From NCBI GenBank assembly GCA_023055355.1, contig JALJCS010000009.1:26313001-26377000 (forward strand): a DNA stretch of 64,000 nucleotides. Reading direction: 5' to 3'. Under the pieces are notes generated by a model. The model made no database searches. It was not told the DNA's origin and saw only the letters and a program-made list of their open reading frames with translations. This DNA comes from Agelaius tricolor (lineage: Eukaryota; Chordata; Aves; Passeriformes; Icteridae). Below are positions 35,951-46,700 of this stretch, piece by piece; the first letter of the stretch is position 1, and every line of letters starts with the position of its first letter. The translations under genes were made by a program, and so were the position numbers.

Positions 35951-38060
35951 TAGGTGAGAGGGGCACAGACTCTGGCCTGCAGATAAGGAAAGGACGCATC
36001 CCCGAGACGCTCATGAGCAGTTCTCTTCCTTACTATGCCCGAAGTGGTGCTCACCACCCTGCGACCACTGGAGATGCTGGCAACACAGCTCTCACAGAAA
36101 ATGCGTTAAAATCTCGTTTCTTAGTCCATGCAAGGCATTAAGCACATTTAAGTACCTGGAGTTTGCCTGCCCTGCCTTTCTTTCTCAGTGCTGTCTCTGC
36201 TGTACTCTCCCCAAAGACACAAACCCAAACCCTCCACACACAATACCTTTACACTAGGGAGTGCTTTTTGTAAAATGTGCTCTTTTTGGAGTAGATCAAC
36301 GATAAGGCAGAGAAGGCACAGTTTTATGTGACAAGGGCTGCCTAGGTGTATGGAGTCTCCTACTGGTCCATTAGGCTGGTAGGAATGCCTGCACATTCCC
36401 ACATCCCTCTGGCCTGTGTTGAGGGCAGATGTCTATTGATAAGGTCTGCTGAAGACCAACCTCCATCCTTCAGAAACCAGATGTGTCAGAGCCAGATGTG
36501 ACAGTGGGTCCCTAGCAACTGTGACAGTATCCAGTCATCTCTCACTCTGTTCTGAGCCAGGGGGACAAGCACAGCACAGTCCACAAGAATGCTGCTTCTT
36601 ACAGGACAAGGTTTTGTGATCCTGGCACCCCTGGTGTCAGATTTTCCCATGTCTTACACAGCTCTGGCTGATTCAATGATGTCTATTCTGCTGCCAGAAA
36701 AGAGCAGCAATACGGTTCCACTTCCTCCTCTTTAGACCATCCTACCTCTCTGACTTTTCGTGCACCACCCTGCCAGTTGCTCTGGCACACCACTAACCCC
36801 TAAAAGGCCCAGACACACTTGCTCCACTAGAAAGGCACCTTTTTTTTTTTTTTTTTTTTTACCTTTGTGAAAACATTATGTTTCAGGAAACAGGAGGCAG
36901 AATGAGGTGCTTGTTGCTCCTTGTTTGTCACTACTGAACCTGCCTTTACGTTTGAGCTCTTTCAAGCCCAGATGTAAGGCAGCTCCCTGCTGGCGGCCCT
37001 CTTGCCTGCAGCTATTGCAATTTGAGTGAGCTATCTTTTGAGATATTTTCCTACTGTGGTAACTAAATTAACAGGACACTGGCAAAGCCATAGCTGCTGT
37101 AGATCAGAGCACTGGTTGGAAGTATGAGTAGCAAACACTCTCCTGCAACGAAGACTCCTCTTCCACTTGGGGCTTTGCAAATGGGTGAGCAGGGAGCAGT
37201 TGATCTCACAGTTGGCATTGTGAAATGAAGCAGATTTTTAAGGTCCTTGAACGACTGCCACCTGCTTTCCTCAAAACAAGATACAGGAGGAAGCAAGGTG
37301 GGGGCGGGGGTAGCCAGGACACCAGGGGATTCCCATCTTCAACACCGTTTGTCTGCTTGTTTCTTCAGTGCTGTGAGCCAGACCAAGCTGCCAACTGCTT
37401 CTCCCTGAAATAATGGGAATCTGCTTCTGGGAAAGAAATGCCAGTGTAAAGCTTGCCTTGCTTTACTGTCTCCAAAGAGATGCTTAGCTCCTGCTTCTTC
37501 ATGTTTTCTGATTTTTCATAAACGGTTTTTTGTGACTGGTGTTTCTTTTTCTCTTATGAGAAGGGAAGAAGTAGAGAAGAGTTCCAATGAAAAGGTAATG
37601 CCCTGGTTTTGCCCCCAGCAGCAGTGCCAGGGAGTGAGCAGGGAACCGCGCCATCCCTTCTATTTCTGCAATCATCCTGGCAGGGCTCTAGGCTTGGATT
37701 AGGAGTTTACAATCCTTTCTCATCCAGCTTTTTCACATTAATTCATTCATTTTGTCATTAATAGATGGTGTGCACACCACTGGCAGTAGAGCTGAAGAGT
37801 TCCAGATATGTGCAGATAGTTGGCTTTAGTTCTGTTTTTAAAAAAGCCCCACCAAAATCTCTGCCGCAAAAAGCCAAGAAAAAATATAGCCTTATGATGA
37901 GATTTTTCTAAGTAAATAGGTCAGGAGATTTAACAAATGAATCTGAGCCTCCTAAGTCACTTAAGGGAACTTTATTTCATCACAAATCACTTTTCCTTCA
38001 GTAGGGCAGAGGTGAAAGATGTTTTCAGGGTAAGAAATATTTTTCTTCTTTATTTAACAG
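35951..38060. other. Gene-free single-copy stretch
   Basis: A T-run of 21 occurs at 36840-36860 and a G-rich patch near 37298-37312. No gene, repeat family or splice-supported exon was recognised between the CpG-rich segment and the LTR. Confidence 0.5.
36840..36860. repeat. Poly-T run (21)
   Basis: An uninterrupted T tract flanked by 'aaaggcacc' and 'acctttg'. A simple repeat. Confidence 0.95.
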
Positions 38061-38241
38061 TATGGTGAGTTGACCTTGGCTGGACACCAGACACCCACCA
38101 AAGCTGCTGTGTCACACCCCTCTTCAGCTGGATGTGGGTAGAAAAATACACCAAAAGGCTCATGGGTTAAGAATGAGGAGAGGTCACTCACTAATTACTG
38201 TCACAGGCAAAACAGGCTCAACTTCGGGAAAATGAATTTAA

Positions 38242-38247
38242 TTTATT
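38242..38247 (-). terminator. LTR polyadenylation signal AATAAA
   Basis: It reads TTTATT on the plus strand. Its position in the last fifth of the minus-strand LTR fits the R-region signal of a retroviral LTR and sets the element's orientation. Confidence 0.65.
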
Positions 38248-38481
38248 ACCAAACAAATCAGAGTAGGGGAGTGGGTAATAAAACAGAACCTTAAAACACC
38301 TTAAGTTCACTCCCAAGTTTTCTCCCTCCTCCTCACAGTGGGGCAGGGGCACAGGAATGGGGTTTGCAGCTGGTTCACGACATGTTGTCTCTGCTGCTCC
38401 TTCCTCCTCATGGGGAGGACGCCTCACACTCTCATCCTCCGCGTGTGGAGTCCCTCCCACAGGCTGAAGTTCTTCATGAAC

Positions 38482-38770
38482 TGCTCCAGTGTGGGTCTCC
38501 ACTATGGGGTGCAGTCCTTCAGGAACAGGCTGCTCCAGTGTGAGCTCCCATGGCATCACAATTCCTGCCAGCAAACCTGCTTCAGCTTGGGCTCCTCTCT
38601 TCCTGAGGCCTCAGGTGCTGGCAGGAGCCTGCTCCAGCATGGGCTCCCCACGAGATCACAGCCTCCTTTGGGCATCCACCTGCTCCCCTGTGGGGTCCTC
38701 CAGGGGCTGCAGGTGAATATCTGGTCCACCAGGGATGTCCATGGGCTGCAGGGGAGTCTCTGTTCCAGCA
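38482..38770 (-). repeat. Degenerate tandem repeats inside the LTR
   Basis: On the plus strand a TGCTCCAG-like word restarts at 38482, 38531, 38578, 38630, 38681, 38722 and 38761, giving units of 39-52 bp. Each includes a 'tgggctcc'- or 'ggggtcc'-like second word. This internal minisatellite lies in the probable U3 part. It also explains the long antisense open frame (38338-39123), whose residues repeat in the same rhythm. Confidence 0.8.
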
Positions 38771-39076
38771 TCTACAACACCTCTTCCCCCATCTCCTTTA
38801 CTCATCCTGTTTTCTCCTTCACAGAGTTGCTTCTCTCACATATTCTCACTCCTCCTTCCTGGCTGCTGTTGAATAGCAGTTTTCCTCCTCTTAAAGATGT
38901 TATGCCAGAGGTTTTACCACCATCATTGATGAGCTCAGCTTTGACTGGTGGTGGGTCCATCTTGGTGCTGGCTGGCACTGACTCCACTGGACACAGAGGA
39001 AGTTTCTACCATCTTGTCACAGAAGCCACTCCCGCAGCCCCCCCCCACCAAAGCCTTGTTACACAAACCCAATACA

Positions 39077-41124
39077 GTTACTGGGTTATTATTAATCCTG
39101 AGAGCCATTCACTTTGTGTCTGAGATTTCATTTAAGGTAATCTTTTTCCTGACAGTTCTGTGTCCAGCAGTAATACAAAAAGCTATTCACATCATTCTCT
39201 ACACATCAGTGCATACATGCTGACGTAACAAACCTATAAAACATCAATTTCCTCCATTTTAATGCAAGAAAGAAAAGGCCAAGCTCTACTCAAAGTGTCA
39301 AATCACTTCCTGGGAGATTCAAGGCCAAGCAGCAGGTGTCTTCCACTCTTCAGACAAAAAAGAAGAAAGCAGGGTCAAACAGCAACTGAGTGTGGCCCCT
39401 CTCCTGCTCCCCTGCTGCAGGTGGCTGTGGCCATACGCACAGCCCAGTGTGTGACAGGGCAGCATAGCTTTGTGCAGACATTTGCAAAATTGATACAAAT
39501 ATGTGGCAAATTATCCTCCTCCAATGACATAATGAGGCTATTCTCACTCATGAGTCACCTGTTTTTTCTCATACATATCCCCACGTGTTTGTTTTCTTGT
39601 ATTAGAGGAATAACAGCATACCCACTGGCCAGAATGCCAAGTGCCTCAAAATAGCACTGAGATGGGTCTGGCTTGCTCAGAGCCTGCTGCTCCTTCACTT
39701 GTTCCCAGATACCTTTGATGACCTGGAAAACACTGTGGAGCATCTAGAGGTATAAACAGCAGTGCCATTGTCTCTCACCAGGTTTGATATCTGGATCCAG
39801 CCTGCAACAGCACTGGGGGCTGGGGGCAGTAGGCATGGCACTTGGTCTTTCCTGCTTTCAGCTGCTTCCTCCCAAAAAATGTTCACTTCGCTCAGCTCCT
39901 GAGAAGAAATTAAATACCGCAGGGACCAGCTGGCATTCTCTCCCTCCTCCATGGACACAGCCACTAGAGAAGAAATTTATTCCATGTGCCCACGCCAGGA
40001 CTGAAGGAGGCTGCAGAGAGGCTCTGTGCCATGGCTTGGCCCTCTCTGCATCCTTGAATCCCACCCTACCTTCAACTCCTGTTCATCCCAGAACAACTTC
40101 ATAGGGACATGGAATAACTGTAGCATGAGCCCAAGCCATCTGTGTAGATCTGAGCGTCTTCTCTCTTCAGGCCTTGCTTAGCCCTGTGGAAAACTCTGAC
40201 ACAGGGATGCTCTTGCCCTCTGTTCAGACTCCTGGGAAGCTGTTGTTCGCTCCCACGTACAAGGATCCCTGCACCACGGTTTCTCAGAATGGACACTGGG
40301 ACTACAATGAATCATGACTCTAGGGTCTCAGATTTTTTCCTATGAGGGAAGAGAAAGAGAGGGTAAAAAAAAATGTACTGATCAGTAGATATTTTTGCTG
40401 CTGTGGCTGAGTCCTTGTTAAGTATTGACTAAGGCAAGCAAGCTGGAGGATTTTCAAAGGATTTTCCATTCAAATCAGTACACAAAAGCTTTATTACCCA
40501 TCCCAAGGCTGCAAAATCATGTTAGGCCCTATCAAAATCATGACAGTGGCTTAAATCATGAGTTTAAAAATAGATGTGTTAGCTTATTATTATTTGAAGT
40601 ATGGTTTCTGGATCATTAGGTTAAACTGGCATCAAGTTCTTTGTGTTCCTCCATGTTGGAAGCTCTAAAAACACTGAAAAATATTAATAAACCCTCTGAG
40701 ATCCTCAAATAGTCACAGTTTTCTAGAATATGATCTCTGTGGGGAAAAAAAAAAGCAGCATACACTGTCATAAGAACTGTGCTAAAGCCATGAAAACTGC
40801 CAACTTCTTTCTTCTCCTCAAGGGTTTAAAATATACGTTTTATCTGCTCATGTCTGACAGCAAAAAATACAATGCTGTGACAAAGCAGCACAAAGGCCAG
40901 GTTTACTTCTAGAGGAAAGTAACACTTCCAATTATTTAGGTGTTGGCAGAGAGCCCAAAGATGCTGCTGGTAGCCCTGCTATCAACAAACCCCCAGGCTA
41001 CCATATTGTTTGCACACTGCTTAGGATCCCTCTTTTTAATAGACCTAAAGGATCAGAGCCTGAAGTGCCTCTGCTGGTACTGGGTGAGCTCTGTCCAGAT
41101 CCAGAAGCAGCACAACCTCTCATG
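39077..41124. other. Gene-free single-copy stretch
   Basis: No gene, CpG island or mobile element recognised. Small open frames on both strands lack domains. Confidence 0.5.
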
Positions 41125-41286
41125 GCAGAATCACAGAGTGCCTTGGGTTGGAAAGGACCTTAAAGATCACATAGTTCCAACCTCCCTGCAGGTTGGGAAT
41201 GAACAGGGGTGCTGCTATGGGCAATGCTGCTTCTCCGCCGTGGGAAGGGGCATCTTCCACTAGGCCAGGTTGCTCAAGGCCCCTCA
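41125..41286 (-). mobile_element. CR1 LINE 3' end, reverse orientation
   Basis: The plus strand reads 'cagaatcacagagtgccttg', 'ggttggaaaggaccttaaag', 'tagttccaacctccctg' and 'catcttccactaggccaggt', then 'tgctcaaggcccc'. This is the mirror of the CR1 3' end, so the LINE lies on the minus strand with its tail at 41125. About 40 bp between the 'ccctg' and 'catcttcc' words has expanded or diverged relative to the usual spacing. No coding part remains. Confidence 0.88.
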
Positions 41287-43249
41287 CTGACAAAGCAATG
41301 CCATGGGATGCTGCCTCGCCAGCAGCAGCCAAGCACCCTCCTTTGTGGCACAACCTCGCCTCAGCCAACACAGCAACACGGTTTCAAGGCACCAGATCAG
41401 CATTAAATCAGAATAAGTGGCACTTGCTTCTGCTCTCCATTACTCCTCATGGCCTTGAGCCACTCACACGTGACTTTCTAACAGTCAGCCCTGGAAACCA
41501 TCTTTTCCTGTAAGACTGGACAGAAGTCCCATGCAGATGCATCATAGTGGCAGGGAGGGAAGGGAAGGAGGCTGTGGCTGAGGACAGAGAGGAGCAACAG
41601 AGACACCAAGTAGGGATTTTTTGAGTCTACCTGCAGCATTTTTAGCTGTAAAGCCCAGAGGGCTGAATAAGACTCAGAGAAGCCACCAGCTGTGTCAGCA
41701 AAGCAAAAACATAGTGACAGTGGTGAATGCCTCAAAAGGAAAGACAAAGCAGATTGCAGCTTGCTGTCAGACATGGAGCTCTGTCTCTCACGAGGCCATA
41801 GACACCCATGCAGATATTTTCAAACCCTGGATACACATGCTGGCTGGCTTCTCTCTTACATCTGCAAGAGAGGGGGACTGGAGCCCTTCTGCATAAATTG
41901 GGATTTCAGCTCTTGCCTCCTATTGGGTTGTAGCTGCCTCACCCTGTCCATTGGCTATGTTGCCTCTTCCAGGCTGCATGGATCCCATTCAGAGTCCTTC
42001 AGGCAGCAGCCTCCCTGCCACCACCCCTCCTGACAAAGCAGCCCTGAGGAAGGATGGCCTGGTGTTTTCTGTCCCCAGCAGATGTCAGGCTCACACCTCA
42101 GTCCGGAGGGGACATTTCAGGGCTGGGGCTGAACAACCAGGCTCTGGTTAACTCATTGCCACCCAACCTTCCTGCAAAGTGGGGAAACATGAATGCATCC
42201 AGATGCACTAGGCACTTGCTGCTCCTTCACACCAGCTAACACTGGTGCTCAGGTGTTTGTATATTTTTAACATATCCCTTTTAGCAATTGAAAATAGAAG
42301 ACAGTCAGGGAGCAGGTTACCTTTCAATCATAGGTCTCCTGATCTGAAGCAAATCACACACCCATTGCTGGCTACCTGGGGTTTGTGTGGGCAGAGATCA
42401 GAGACCTGCCACCAGGTTTGGTAAATGTCGGTGGAGCAGGCTGGCCAGGAGACTCCAACGGGTGCCGACAGCTGGTGCAGCTAAAGGAAGGACCCTGGGG
42501 AGCTCAGAGACACAAGAAGGGCTAAGATGAGCTGCTAGGGGATGCAAGCACTGGAAAATAAGAAATGCTGAGAGAGCCAGCTGGGGGAGGTTAATAAAGC
42601 CTGCCTGTCAGGGGAACTATCTGACAGGCAGACAGCCAGAGGAGGGGAGAAAACAGCTCACTTGAGTCCACAGACCCATAACTGGGTTATGCTGCTATGT
42701 AATCCACTTAAGCTCTAAAACTGTCCTGCCTCCCTCCCCCAACCTCTACTCTCCTCTTCTGTACCTCTAATATTCAGAAATGTTTCCTCGAAGCTTTGCA
42801 GGAAGTCTTGACAGTGGCGCAATTTGATTAGCGCTGGCTAGGGAGTTTTCCCAGAGGATCTTGGGAAGTACAGAGATACACACCCCGGAGAAACCGGCAG
42901 GGTATGGGTGAGCTGAGCTCGTACACTGGCTGCAGCACTGGAGAGACCTGCTCGGCAAGAGGGGCACGCACACCGGCAGAGACACAGGGGTGGGGGTTTT
43001 TTAACCTGCATTAGGAAATACATGCGGACACTTAGTGCAGTTTATTCAAAACAAGCTGTCTTCTCCACTATATGTCGTTCACCCTGAGAGAGATTAGAGA
43101 AGCGCAAGATGCAAAAGGCCTCTTAGATGATCTAGCCCATCACCCCAGAAATGAAGGTTTAATCCCATTAAGGGCCACTGTTGGCTTCAGTGACTTCAAG
43201 ATTTGGTCCTAACTGCACAAACACAAAGCCATTACAAGACTGCAGTCTG
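41287..43249. other. Gene-free single-copy stretch
   Basis: No gene recognised. It contains a perfect 11-bp inverted repeat with 9-base loop at 42601-42611/42621-42631. A weak, unassigned repeat-like segment lies at about 43110-43210. Confidence 0.5.
42601..42631. repeat. 11-bp perfect inverted repeat
   Basis: CTGCCTGTCAG and its exact reverse complement are separated by nine bases. It may form a small hairpin. No run of T follows, and eukaryotic context gives it no terminator role. Confidence 0.85.
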
Positions 43250-43700
43250 ACAGAGAAGCTTTCTTTTTTACAGGTTATATAATTTCTTTGAATAAAGTGG
43301 CTTATCTGCATGCTAATAATTAGAAAAACATTGTCCATTTCTATTCTCGTTTCATTCTGCTATCCTGGTGCGCTGGATGTAAGCAGGAGGTGAGACGTGT
43401 GTGCACTGTGAGATCAACAATGCACAGGCACATTGAAAAGACAGGTCCTTGCCCATGAGGGGATTATAATCTAATTTATTATATGGATTGCAGCAGTGCA
43501 TTACAAGAGAAAAAAAAAGTTCATTTTATAGGAAGGATCAGGAATGTAGCATCAAACCCTGATCAAGAAGGGAGGGATCCACATTGATTTTCACATGCTT
43601 TGCATCAGCAGCCTGCAATAGCTAAACTCATTGCAGGCTATATACACATTTTGTTTGCTCTCTAATTATTAATTTAGAAAGGACATTCAGTCAGGGAGGG
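43250..43700. promoter_or_regulatory. Candidate enhancer-like AT-rich element
   Basis: Single-copy sequence with several homeodomain-type words, including 'atgctaataattag' near 43310, 'taatctaatttatta' near 43468, and TAATTATTAATTTA at 43663-43676. A perfect 10-bp inverted repeat (43610-43619/43630-43639, 10-base loop) lies within it. Conservation cannot be assessed here. The call rests on motif clustering only. Confidence 0.28.
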
Positions 43701-46700
43701 GACTGGATGAGAAATGTCTCTGAGAGCTGTCTGGAAAAAATGAGCGAGAATGATTTATGGAATGAGAGGGATAGAGTCCAGAAGGTTGTCTCTTGTAGCC
43801 AGGGTGGTGTGGGAGAGGGCAAGAGGGCTGTAAGGAAAAGAGGACAAGGCTGAATGCATTGACAGTGCCAAGAATGCAACCAGCAATGGACCACAGGGGG
43901 GGAAATGTGCAAAGAAGCCCCTTAAGAGAAGATCAATATGGAAGCAAAATGCAAACCTCAATGAAGGAATACATAACCGGGGAATCAAGCTACCACCTCT
44001 GTTTCTTCCTCCTCCTGCATATTGCAGATAGCAACTAAAAGCTCCAAATCTTTGTGTATTGATTAAACTTATTATAAAACAACAGCAAGAATAGAAAAAA
44101 ATTATCAAACTCAACTTGCATTTGTAAGATTTTAGTGGATAAACACTTTGGTCATTTTTCTTGGTAAAAAAAAATATATGCCATCATTGATCAATGCTAA
44201 TGGCTTTCAATAAAGGGTAATTAAATTATGCTCTAAGATTGGACAGAGCAAAAGCCAAGTCCCAGGCATGCCCCAAAGCCAGTCTGAAGAGAAAAGAGAA
44301 AGGGAACTTACCCATATGAAGCTACAGGGGATTATTTCACCTACTTCAATCTTTAATATGACTATCAATCAGCCAGGAGGGATGTTTATCCCTGTCTCCC
44401 AACATATCGTACAGAGGCATTCATTCCCCAGACATGAGCAAATTATGAATTGTTCCTTGAACCAAGATGAGGCCCATCTAGTCACCACCTCAATCAAAAT
44501 GGAAAGCACCAAGCAAAAAAATATAACCCAAGGCAAGACAGGAGAGCAAAACAGATTAAATATATGTATAAATATTCATACATAATAAGAGATGGGATTG
44601 GAACAAAAAGATAAATCTTAACATACCTAAAAGACAACCCAAGAGATGTCTTGGAGTTGCTAATGGGAAGACAGGTAAATTGTTACTGGCATCTTAACTT
44701 CTATTGAACATCAGTGTAATGAGCAAAGCAAGGAGTGGGAGCTGAGACCTCAGCAATCAGAACTGTCTCTGCTGCCTCACACTGCTTAAACTACTGAGAC
44801 ATTAAAGGAGATCCTCAGCTTTCTTTAAAAAAAAAATTGAAAAACCATCTGTTCTTCATGTTTGCAGATAAAAACTTGGAAACACAAAGCAATTGTACCC
44901 TAAAGGCAAGTGAAATGAACTCAGAACTTGTTATTTCAAAATACATTATTAGCTTAAACTCTGAGGACTGATCTAGTCTCTTGTTTTGTGAGTGCATAGG
45001 ACTGAGAAAGAGGTGGTCAGAGGTGGAAACAGAACACTTCCTTCTGCACAGCACTTGGACCAGGTTAGGAGAAAAGGAGAAGAAAAGATGGAGGTGACAG
45101 ACAGGAGAAAGAGACCTTTGTCATGTTAAATACAGGTGGCCGTGACATTTACAACAGCCTTAATATTTGTTTTGGCTCTTTTCAGTCTCTTCCACACAGC
45201 AATCTACAATCCCCAAAGGGGGTCATACTACCCAGAAGATCTGTAGTAGCTTGTACCTATCTGTGTGTGTGACTTCAGATCATTCTTCAGAAGCCTCCAT
45301 ATGCATTATATTCACAACCACATTAGCACAGATAATACCTTGACTTTGCTGATTGTGAAATCATTGAATCTTCCATTTAAAGAATGGCATATGAAGAGGC
45401 AAAGAAGAATAATATTTAAGCAGATTAAAAATGATGCAGCTATTGAGCTTCCTAGTGCAAGTGCTCCTACTTGAAACTGCAAAGCACAGTGGCCATTAGT
45501 GGTGCATTGCATATTACATTAGGAAAACGTGCTTGAGACTCAGACTGAGTTATTTTACTGTTCAGTTCATTTTTGTTACTGATCTTTACTTTTTAACAAT
45601 TCTAGCACTTACATCTTCATGTGTAAATGGTCAGATTGATGGTTCAAACCCTGAAGTGACAAGCAAGTATTTAAATTGCCTTTACTCAAATGTTAATTAA
45701 TCTTGTTTGTTCCCTTATCCTTATGAAATGTGGTATGCAAGAGAGGTTATTAAAATGGGTGTCATTGGAGGTGTGCACTTAGAATGAATGCAGCTCTTGG
45801 TCCACACAAATTTTAATATAGGGTCAGTGAAGTAACAGAAAAGATGGTCACAACAATCTAAGGAAATCAGCAAGACAAGCTGTTGGGGAAAGTAATATAT
45901 TTTCTTAGAATAGTTGATATAATTAAGAAAATGATAAAGCTTTCAGGCATGCGAACACTTCTTATTGTCCTCCCTTCTCCTGCCCACAGTATCAGCCAGT
46001 CTAATGAAAGATATTGCAACTCCTTACAAGCCTTGCCTCATTTACAGAGAGATGAACTTGTGATCAGGTGAAAAAATGCGATAAGCAGGAGTGGCCATGC
46101 GAGCAAACCACATCCTGAATTATTGAAAGGCAACCATGTGGCTGCCACCCAAGCAAACACAGACAAGCAGTGAGAGAGAAAGTCAGAGGAACAGCATCTA
46201 TGGTTGTCTTTCACCCCAGTGCCTGTCTTTCATTTGTATCCATGTTTATTAGTGGCTTAATAAAAGAGATTGTTAATGTACCCAGTATCACATGCATTGC
46301 CTCTGTGCATGGGCTCACTCCCCCTCATTTTCTGCTGTCTGTCGTCTACAACTGGGGAGAACAAAGCTGAGAATTTTTTTGAGAAATATGGAAACAATAT
46401 TTAGAGATATAAATATTGAAAAACACAGAATTTGGCATGTGTTTCTACCCACATCTGGGTTAGATGATGTAAACTGATAGGGAGCCACTAAACTTAGGTA
46501 GGTCTGCTGAGTTATGCCAGGGAAGGATCCAACTTGTTTAGTTATCAGCTGCTTATGTCTTGCATGATGAATTGGTCCTGTACTGACAGCTAATAAAAGA
46601 TGTATTTATGTAAATGAGAGAGAGCACGCATGCTCTCCAATGTTAGAAAGGATTGTTTTCTCCACAAAATATAACAGTTGAAAGACAGACAGACAGGTGT

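Larger units (their letters stand above)
38061..39076 (-). mobile_element. Solo LTR of an avian endogenous retrovirus
   Basis: A ~1-kb block whose minus strand begins TGTATTGGGTTTG and ends near GGTCAACTCACCATA, matching the layout of a common avian ERV LTR that I recall. A polyadenylation signal AATAAA is present on the minus strand (38242-38247), followed by the typical R/U5-like sequence. No gag, pol or env remnants flank it, so it is a solo LTR left by recombination between the two LTRs of a provirus. The 38061-39076 edges are estimated. The inner TG/CA at one end appears mutated, and I could not confirm a target-site duplication. Exact family (ERVL- or ERVK-like naming) is not decided. 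Confidence 0.8.

Noticed and set aside
35346..36141. 192- and 235-codon plus-strand frames (and minus-strand counterparts)
   Set aside because: They are held open by the GCCGT array, which lacks stops in every frame. The repeated five-residue pattern is an artefact of the unit length.
37290..37340. G-quadruplex at 'tgggggcgggggtagcc'
   Set aside because: Only two long G runs plus distant GG/GGGG pieces. It does not meet the usual four-run pattern with short loops.
38338..39123. 261-codon plus-strand open frame, longest in the window
   Set aside because: It is antisense to the minus-strand LTR and its periodic residues follow the LTR's internal tandem repeats. Not a host gene.
43110..43210. 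Possible old repeat around 'cttagatgatctagcccatc'
   Set aside because: Faint CR1- or SINE-like wording without a second anchor or tail. Could be coincidence.
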